A stretch of 38,220 nt of DNA from DASXMT01 sp036521415 (lineage in GTDB: Bacteria; Actinomycetota; Acidimicrobiia; Acidimicrobiales; RAAP-2), in assembly GCA_036521415.1 (NCBI GenBank), contig DATDHU010000076.1:1-38220 (forward strand). The letters are read 5' to 3'. Both the position numbers and the translations under genes were made by a program. A model generated the notes under the pieces. It had not been told where the DNA came from. It saw only the letters and a list, made by a program, of their open reading frames with translations, and made no database searches. This document shows positions 32,528 to 38,220 of the stretch, one piece after another. Each line of letters begins with the position of its first letter. Positions within the stretch are counted from its first letter, which is position 1.

Positions 32528-34906
32528 TCAGGCAGCCAGCGGCTGCGCCCCCTTGGCCGGCCCCGGACCGGCCTCGGCGGACAGCCCGGCGTCGTCGGCC
32601 AGGGCGACACCCAACACCTCGTTGATGTCGCTGGCCAGATGGAACGTCATCTCGTCGCGGACCGACTCCGAGACGTCCTCCAGGTCCGGGCCGTTCCGGG
32701 CGGGCAGGACCACGGTGGTCAACCCCGACCGGTGGGCGGCCAACACCTTCTGGCGGACACCACCAATGGGCAACACCCGACCCTGCAGCGTGACCTCACC
32801 CGTCATGCCGACCACCGACCGGACCGGCCGGTCCCGCAACAGGCTGACCAACGCGGTCGTCATGGTGACGCCGGCCGAGGGACCGTCCTTGGGGATGGCC
32901 CCGGCCGGGACGTGAAGGTGGAACCGCTTGCCGGCGAAGCTGGCCGGGTCGATGCCCAGGGCCTCGGCGTGGGACCGGACGTAGGAGAGGGCGATCTCTG
33001 CCGACTCCTTCATCACGTCGCCGAGCTGACCGGTGAGGGTCAGCCCCTCGGGGCCGTCCATCACCGACGCCTCGACGTAGAGCACGTCGCCACCGGCTCC
33101 GGTGACGGCCAGTCCTGTGGCCACACCGGGGACAGCGGTCCGATCAGCCGTCTCGAAGAAGAAGCGCGGACGCCCCAACCACTCCCGGACGTCGCCCGAA
33201 TCGACGACGACCGGCTCGGTGGTCTCCTCCGAGGCCAACTTGGTGGCCACCTTGCGGAGCAGCCGGCCGAGCTCGCGCTCCAGTGAGCGCACGCCGGCCT
33301 CCCGGGTGTAGTCGCCGACCACGGCGCGCAACGCCCCGTCGGTGATGGTGACCTCGTCGGGCCGGAGCGCGGCACGCTCCAGTTGGCGCCCGACCAGATG
33401 GTGCCGGGCGATGGCCACCTTCTCCTCCTCGGTGTAGCCGTCCAACCGGATGACCTCCATCCGGTCGAGCAGCGGCGCGGGGATGGTGTCGATCATGTTG
33501 GCCGTGGCAATGAACAGCACCCGCGACAGGTCCAGCTCCACTTCCAGGTAATGGTCCCGGAAGGTGTGGTTCTGGGCCGGGTCGAGCACCTCGAGCAGGG
33601 CCGAGGACGGGTCGCCCCGGTAGTCGGCACCCAGCTTGTCAACCTCGTCGAGCACGATCACCGGGTTCATGGTCCCCGCCTCACGCAGGGCACGCACCAG
33701 GCGGCCGGGCTGCGCACCCACGTAGGTGCGACGGTGGCCGCGGATCTCCGCCTCGTCCCGGACCCCTCCCAGGGCCACACGGACGAAGGAGCGGTTGAGG
33801 GCGCGCGCCACCGACTCGCCCAGCGACGTCTTGCCGACGCCCGGAGGACCGACCAGGGCCAGGATGGCCCCGTTCCCCCGCCCACCGACGGGCGCCAGGC
33901 CCCGCTCCGCTTGCAGCTTGCGAACGGACAGGTGCTCCAAGATGCGCTCTTTCACATCGCTCAAGCCATCGTGGTCCTCGTCGAGGATCTGGGAGGCGGC
34001 GGGCACGTCGAGGCGGTCCTCGGACAGCTTGCCCCAGGGAAGCTCGAGCACGGTGTCCAACCACGTACGGATCCACCCCTGTTCGGGGCTCTGCTCATTG
34101 GTCCGCTCCAACTTGGCGATCTCTCGCTCCACCGCCTTGCGCACGTCTTCGGGCAGTTCGCGGCCTTCGATGGCCGTGCGGTAGTCGTCGGGAGCATCCT
34201 CGTCGGACGGGTTGATCTGGCCGAGCTCCTTGCGGATGGACTCGAGCTGGCGCCGCAGCAGGAACTCCCGCTGGGTCTTCTCCATGCCCTCTTCCACGTC
34301 CGTCTTGATGCGCTCGCGCAGGGTCAGGTCGGCCAGGGTCTCACGAGCCCAGCCCAGGACCAGGCGGAGGCGGGCCTCCACGTCGACGGTCTCAAGGACC
34401 TGGACCTTCTGGGCCAGGTTCAAGTCGGGGGAGTAGCCGGCCACGTCGGCGATGCGACCCGGCTCGGTGATCCCGGCCAGCTGCTCGGCGATCCGACCCG
34501 CGCCCCTGGAATGCAGGATGTTCTCGAGCACGGCCCGGTACTCGCGGGCCAGCTCGGTCGCCTCGGGGGAGGCGGGCGGCTCCTTGATGGCGTCCACCTG
34601 GACCCACAGGGCCTGCCCGGTGCCGGGCACGGCCGGGCCAATGGCGGCGCGATCGAGGCCGCGGACGACCACGGCCTGCATACCGCCGGGCAGCTCGCCG
34701 GTCTCGACCACCTCGGCCAGCACCCCGACATCGGAATAGCGACCGTCGATGTGAGGGACGGTGATGAAGTGCCCGTCCGCCGACGCGGCAGCCTCAACGG
34801 CCGCCCTGGCCTCCTCGGACTCGAGGGCCATGGTGAACATCATCCCCGGGAGCACCACTCCAGAGGTCAGGGGTAACAGCGGCAAATTCTGGTTCAGCTC
34901 TGCCAT
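32528..34906 (-). CDS. lon: ATP-dependent protease Lon
   Basis: Lon degrades misfolded and regulatory proteins in the cytoplasm. The N-domain begins LPLLPLTSGVVLPGM. The AAA+ module has Walker A GPPGVGKTS (Lys359) and Walker B VIVLDEVDKLG. The protease domain has the Ser-Lys dyad Ser677 (in KDGPSAG) and Lys720 (in GGVRQK). The length, 792 aa, is close to E. coli Lon. ATG 34906 follows GGAGGAG; longer versions of the frame are unsupported. The 237 bp between pstA and lon carries a tandem duplication and a possible ClgR site. Lon is present in some but not all actinobacteria. Confidence 0.96.
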   Translation of the reverse strand: MAELNQNLPLLPLTSGVVLPGMMFTMALESEEARAAVEAAASADGHFITVPHIDGRYSDVGVLAEVVETGELPGGMQAVVVRGLDRAAIGPAVPGTGQALWVQVDAIKEPPASPEATELAREYRAVLENILHSRGAGRIAEQLAGITEPGRIADVAGYSPDLNLAQKVQVLETVDVEARLRLVLGWARETLADLTLRERIKTDVEEGMEKTQREFLLRRQLESIRKELGQINPSDEDAPDDYRTAIEGRELPEDVRKAVEREIAKLERTNEQSPEQGWIRTWLDTVLELPWGKLSEDRLDVPAASQILDEDHDGLSDVKERILEHLSVRKLQAERGLAPVGGRGNGAILALVGPPGVGKTSLGESVARALNRSFVRVALGGVRDEAEIRGHRRTYVGAQPGRLVRALREAGTMNPVIVLDEVDKLGADYRGDPSSALLEVLDPAQNHTFRDHYLEVELDLSRVLFIATANMIDTIPAPLLDRMEVIRLDGYTEEEKVAIARHHLVGRQLERAALRPDEVTITDGALRAVVGDYTREAGVRSLERELGRLLRKVATKLASEETTEPVVVDSGDVREWLGRPRFFFETADRTAVPGVATGLAVTGAGGDVLYVEASVMDGPEGLTLTGQLGDVMKESAEIALSYVRSHAEALGIDPASFAGKRFHLHVPAGAIPKDGPSAGVTMTTALVSLLRDRPVRSVVGMTGEVTLQGRVLPIGGVRQKVLAAHRSGLTTVVLPARNGPDLEDVSESVRDEMTFHLASDINEVLGVALADDAGLSAEAGPGPAKGAQPLAA

Positions 34907-35031
34907 GGCTCCTCCAATTGGTCCTGGCATGAATCGTTGCTTAGTCAACAACTTCGCCGGTCCTGTATTCCTGATACATGCCTGGCCGAGGCCGGCACGG
35001 AGCCTGAGCTGGGACGTTCTACCTTGTGGGC

Positions 35032-35042
35032 CGCCGTGAGCG
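35032..35042 (-). promoter_or_regulatory. Possible ClgR-type site upstream of lon
   Basis: On the minus strand this reads CGCTCACGGCG, which fits the core CGCYNANRGCG I recall for ClgR, a regulator of clp and lon genes in Streptomyces and Corynebacterium. It lies about 130 bp upstream of the lon ATG. The flanks fit on one side only. In high-GC DNA an 11-bp match can arise by chance. Confidence 0.3.
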
Positions 35043-35096
35043 TTCTTCCCTGGTGGGCCGGGGTGCGTGAGCGTACTTCCCTGGTGGGGCAGGGTG
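35035..35096. repeat. 31-bp tandem duplication in the pstA-lon gap
   Basis: Two head-to-tail units, 35035-35065 and 35066-35096, match at 28 of 31 positions. Both begin CGTGAGCGT and share CTTCCCTGGTGGG. A more diverged, slightly shorter third copy can be traced upstream from about 35011. The units lie between the end of pstA and the lon start. Confidence 0.85.
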
Positions 35097-35143
35097 AGAG
35101 TGGCCCGAGAGCGCGGTCCTCACCGGACCGGCCCCGCCCCCGG

Positions 35144-36031
35144 CTAGCGCCGCCCCTCAGAGAAGCGCTGGGTGCGGGCCACGATGATCCGGGAGGCCAC
35201 CAACAGGATCAGGACGATGACCAACAGGATGAGGGCGGCGTCGAAGGCCAGGTCGTTGGCCTCCTTGTTGGGCAGCTGGAAGAAGGCGAAGACCGGGTAG
35301 GTCAGGTAAGGGAACTGGGCGTGGGTCAGCGAGTGCGGGACGGTGGGGGAGAACCCGGCCGTGTAGATGAGGGGGGCAGTCTCACCGCCGGCGATGGCCA
35401 GGGCCAGCAGCAGGCCGGTGACGATGCCCGGAGCGGCCGATTTGAGGACCACCTTGCGCAGGCCGTAGCCCATGGACATGCCGAGGGCCTCGGCCCCCTC
35501 ACGGTAATTGGTCGGGACCTGGCGGATGGCCGTCTCGGTCGACTTGGCGATGTAGGGGATCACCATCATCGACAGGATCAGCACGGCGGGGAGGTAGGAG
35601 AACCCCCAGTGCAGCCCGAGCACCAGGGCGACATAGCCGACGTAGCCGAGCACGATCGAGGGGAATCCGGACAGCACCTCGCTCGCCGTGCGCAGGATGG
35701 AGCCACCGGTCTTGCCGCTGGGTCGGGGCCGGGCCAGCTCACCGAGATGGATGCCGGCCATGACGCCGATGGACCCGGCCACGACCAACACGCCGAGCAT
35801 GAGAAGAAGGGACCCGATGATCGGGCCCGACAGGCCGCCGCTGGTCTGGTGGAGCGGGGTGGTGATGACACTCCAGTGCCAGTGAGGGAGGGCCCTCGAG
35901 ACGATCCCCACCACGATCCAGATTGCGGGCCCGAGGACCAGGACCAGGGCCACCAGGTTGGCCCCCCGGAAGAGGACCTCGCGGATCCGGCGCCATCGTG
36001 TCCTCGGATAGGCGACGTTCGTGTCAGTCAT
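35144..36031 (-). CDS. pstA: Phosphate ABC transporter permease PstA
   Basis: PstA is one of the two membrane subunits of the high-affinity phosphate importer. It has 295 aa with six hydrophobic segments and the cytoplasmic loop EGAEALGMSMGYGLRKVVLKSAAPGI, which contacts the ATPase. ATG 36031 follows GAGGAG, 13 bp after the pstC stop. The ATPase gene pstB, normally next, is not present; lon follows instead. Confidence 0.95.
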   Translation of the reverse strand: MTDTNVAYPRTRWRRIREVLFRGANLVALVLVLGPAIWIVVGIVSRALPHWHWSVITTPLHQTSGGLSGPIIGSLLLMLGVLVVAGSIGVMAGIHLGELARPRPSGKTGGSILRTASEVLSGFPSIVLGYVGYVALVLGLHWGFSYLPAVLILSMMVIPYIAKSTETAIRQVPTNYREGAEALGMSMGYGLRKVVLKSAAPGIVTGLLLALAIAGGETAPLIYTAGFSPTVPHSLTHAQFPYLTYPVFAFFQLPNKEANDLAFDAALILLVIVLILLVASRIIVARTQRFSEGRR

Positions 36032-36044
36032 GGGGCTCCTCTGC

Positions 36045-37139
36045 TCACGCCCCGACCGGGGCCATCAGCCGTCCGGTCCGGTTGACGATCATCCTGGCCA
36101 CCAGGTTCACGGCCACCGAGATCACGGCCAGGACCAGTCCGGCTTCTGCCAGGGTGGCCACGGCGAAGCCCGTGCCGTCGGTGCCGGCCGAGTCGAGCTG
36201 ACCCAGGATGAGGGCGGCGATGGTACTCATCGGGCTGTAGATGTTGGGGGCGATGTGGAGGATGGACCCGGTGATCAGGAACACGGCGATGGTCTCGCCC
36301 AGCGCCCGGCCGAGGCCGAGCACGGTGGCCCCGATGATCCCCGAGCGGACCCAGGGCAGGGTGACCCGGCGGGCCACCTCGGCCTCGGTCATCCCCAGGG
36401 CCGAGGCCCCCTCCTTGGGCAGGGGCGGCACCCCCATAAAGAGATCCCGTGTGGTCGAGGCGATGATGGGCACGATCATCAGGGCCAGCACGATCCCGGC
36501 GGTGAGGAGGCCCAGTCCATGACCGGTCGGGGCGCGGAAGTACCGGAGCACGGGCACGTCGGGCATGACGGCGGCAATGTGGGGGTAGACGTCCCTGGCC
36601 AGGATGGGACCGAGGGTGAGGACGCCCCAGAGGCCGATGAGCACGCTGGGCACGCCGGCCAGCAACTCGATGGCGAACCCCAGGGGACGGGAGACCCACT
36701 GGGGGAGGCGCTCGGTCAGGGCGAAGGCGGCCCCGACGGAGACGGGAAGGGCAATGATCACGGCGATGGCCGAGGTCTGGAGGGTTCCCACGATCATCGG
36801 CCACAGCCCGTAGCTGACGCCGACCGGATGGGCCACGCCGCGGGTGTGGGTGATCGCCGCGTAGGTACTTCCGGGGTTCCACGCCGTACCGGTGATGAAG
36901 CCGGTGCCGTTGACGATGATGGCCGGCCACGCCTTGATGGCCAGGATGGTCACGGCGAAGGCCAGTGCTGCCAGCGGGATCAGCGATGCGACTCGTGCGG
37001 CCCCCCGCCAGGCGTGCTCCTCACTGGCTCGGAGCGCATCGACGATCCGCCGAGCCACGGGGGCCCGGCGGATCGTCTTGGCGCTGTGTGGTTCTGGTGT
37101 GCCGGACGGGAGCTGACGGCTCCCCTCGTAGATGGTCAC
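36045..37139 (-). CDS. pstC: Phosphate ABC transporter permease PstC
   Basis: PstC pairs with PstA to form the phosphate channel. Its 364 aa include a 45-residue charged N-terminus, six or seven hydrophobic segments and the ATPase-contact loop KEGASALGMTEAEVARRVTLPWVRSGI. The segment ETIAVFLITGS is typical of the family. GTG 37139 lies three bases from the pstS stop, so translation is probably linked. Confidence 0.95.
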   Translation of the reverse strand: MTIYEGSRQLPSGTPEPHSAKTIRRAPVARRIVDALRASEEHAWRGAARVASLIPLAALAFAVTILAIKAWPAIIVNGTGFITGTAWNPGSTYAAITHTRGVAHPVGVSYGLWPMIVGTLQTSAIAVIIALPVSVGAAFALTERLPQWVSRPLGFAIELLAGVPSVLIGLWGVLTLGPILARDVYPHIAAVMPDVPVLRYFRAPTGHGLGLLTAGIVLALMIVPIIASTTRDLFMGVPPLPKEGASALGMTEAEVARRVTLPWVRSGIIGATVLGLGRALGETIAVFLITGSILHIAPNIYSPMSTIAALILGQLDSAGTDGTGFAVATLAEAGLVLAVISVAVNLVARMIVNRTGRLMAPVGA

Positions 37140-37142
37140 CGA

Positions 37143-38219
37143 CTATTGGATTGTGGTGATCTGCTTCAACGACTGGGCGACCACCTTGGCCGGAAGGGGT
37201 TGGAAGGCCACCTGGCTGAGGTAGGTGGCGTCGTTCCCGAACTTCGGGTTGATGGACCACTCCAGGACAGACCGGATGGCCTTGGCCTTGCTCGCATCGC
37301 TCTGGTGGGCGTTCACGATGGCGTACTCGTAGTTGATGATCGGGTAGCCGGTCGCCGCCGGCCCGTAGATCAGCGAGATGGTGCCGTTGGGAGGAGTCTT
37401 CTTCACGAAGCTGGCCGCTTCGGCCGCAATGGCTTCCTGGGTGGGCATCTCGTAGGCACCCTTGGCGTTCTGGAGCTGCGCATAGCCCAGCCCGGCCTGG
37501 AGGGCCTGCGTCTCGTAGCTGATCCCGACGTAGGCGATGCAGCCGACGGTCGACTTGCAGCCCGAGACCATGCCCGAGTTCCCGTTCTCACCGATGGCTC
37601 CAGGCGCGTTCGGCCACTGCACGGTGGTGCCGTAGGCGATCGAGGCGCCCCAACCCGACGCGTCCGTCTTGGACAGGAACTGCGTGAACAAGAAGGTGTC
37701 CCCGCTCCCGTCCGAACGGTGCAGCGTCACGATCGGTGTTGCCGGGAGAGTCACCCCTGAGTTCAGCGCGGTGATGGCTGGATCGTTCCAGGTCGTGACC
37801 TTGCCCTGGTAGATCTGGGACAGCACCTTCCCGTTCAGCTTCAGGTGGGCCGTGACCCCGGGAACGTTGTAGGTCACCAGCTGAGCCGAGATGGCCAGCG
37901 GGATGTTCAACAAGGTCGGGCTGGCCGAGACCTGCGAGGGAGCAAGGTACGCATCCGACGCTCCGATGTCGGCCGTGCCGTTGGTGGCATCGGTGATGCC
38001 GGTGCCCGAACCCGTTCCCGCCGTCGAGATGGTGACGGTCGAGTAGGTCTGGTTGTAGGCGGGGGCCCACAGGTTCCACAGCGGGTAGAGCAGGGTGCTG
38101 CCCGTCTCGGAGAGGGACGCTGCCGGCGGCTTCTCGACCCCGTTGGCGGGGATCTTCACGGTCGCCGCCGATGCGGTGACTGTGCCCATGAGGGCTATGG
38201 CTGTGGCCGCCACGACTGC
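37143..38219 (-). CDS. pstS: Phosphate-binding protein PstS (5' end cut by the window)
   Basis: PstS is the extracellular phosphate receptor that delivers phosphate to PstCA. Phosphate-binding segments are ETGSTLLYPL, AGTGSGTGITD and RSDGSGDTFLFTQFL. A hydrophobic stretch ending TVTASAA is the end of the signal peptide; the reading frame runs on past the last base, so the true start lies outside. A GTG at 38213 exists but would leave a signal peptide without its basic N-region. It is first of the visible pstS-pstC-pstA group. Confidence 0.93.
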   Translation of the reverse strand, partial: AVVAATAIALMGTVTASAATVKIPANGVEKPPAASLSETGSTLLYPLWNLWAPAYNQTYSTVTISTAGTGSGTGITDATNGTADIGASDAYLAPSQVSASPTLLNIPLAISAQLVTYNVPGVTAHLKLNGKVLSQIYQGKVTTWNDPAITALNSGVTLPATPIVTLHRSDGSGDTFLFTQFLSKTDASGWGASIAYGTTVQWPNAPGAIGENGNSGMVSGCKSTVGCIAYVGISYETQALQAGLGYAQLQNAKGAYEMPTQEAIAAEAASFVKKTPPNGTISLIYGPAATGYPIINYEYAIVNAHQSDASKAKAIRSVLEWSINPKFGNDATYLSQVAFQPLPAKVVAQSLKQITTIQ

Positions 38220-38220
38220 T

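Overview
The window reads as a high-GC actinobacterial chromosome, most likely from the Acidimicrobiia or a nearby lineage. The evidence is gene content and order. It holds jag-rsmG-parA-parB, a degenerate CwlM-type amidase, thioredoxin and thioredoxin reductase, MurJ, a DUF6049-type protein and a CCA-adding enzyme. These are followed by ino1-padR, a DUF5318-type protein and rpsF-ssb-rpsR-rplI-dnaB. Both blocks flank the replication origin in mycobacteria, on opposite sides. Here they are joined directly, so the window lies close to oriC although no origin is visible in it. A coenzyme F420-type luciferase-like oxidoreductase and an inositol-1-phosphate synthase also fit Actinomycetota. The taxonomic call is inference.

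Region 1 (1-4990, + strand): jag/khpB, rsmG, a 1.25-kb gene-poor segment with two perfect parS sites, then parA and parB overlapping by 14 bp. ParA has an unusual disordered N-terminal extension of about 200 residues.

Region 2 (5175-13150, - strand): a tightly packed apparent operon running DUF6049-like protein, murJ, degV, a small membrane protein, trxB, trxA, cwlM-like. Two ATGA overlaps (10763-10766 and 7610-7613) suggest translational coupling. MurJ is the lipid II flippase, and mycobacterial CwlM is a regulator of peptidoglycan precursor synthesis, so this operon links cell-envelope assembly with redox proteins.

Region 3 (13192-21645): pcnA/cca (+), ino1 and a PadR regulator (-) with a palindromic operator inside the PadR promoter, a DUF5318-like zinc-binding protein, panB, and the rpsF-ssb-rpsR-rplI cluster followed by dnaB. 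Ribosomal protein S18 carries an atypical disordered C-terminal tail of about 90 residues.

Region 4 (21646-32506) is the accessory part: a 31-codon small ORF coupled to a Pro/Thr-rich secreted protein behind a 9-bp triplicated repeat; a metallo-beta-lactamase-fold protein; an acetyltransferase; an RG-rich protein of unknown function with an apparently leaderless promoter; a DHA2 drug exporter with its TetR regulator and an operator array of 17-bp period; a methyltransferase; three alpha/beta-hydrolase-fold proteins; an endonuclease/exonuclease/phosphatase-family protein; and an F420-type oxidoreductase.

Region 5 (32528-38219, - strand): lon, preceded by a short tandem duplication and a possible ClgR-type site, then pstA, pstC and pstS (pstS is cut by the window end). 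No pstB is next to them. I saw no rRNA, tRNA, CRISPR array, insertion sequence or prophage.
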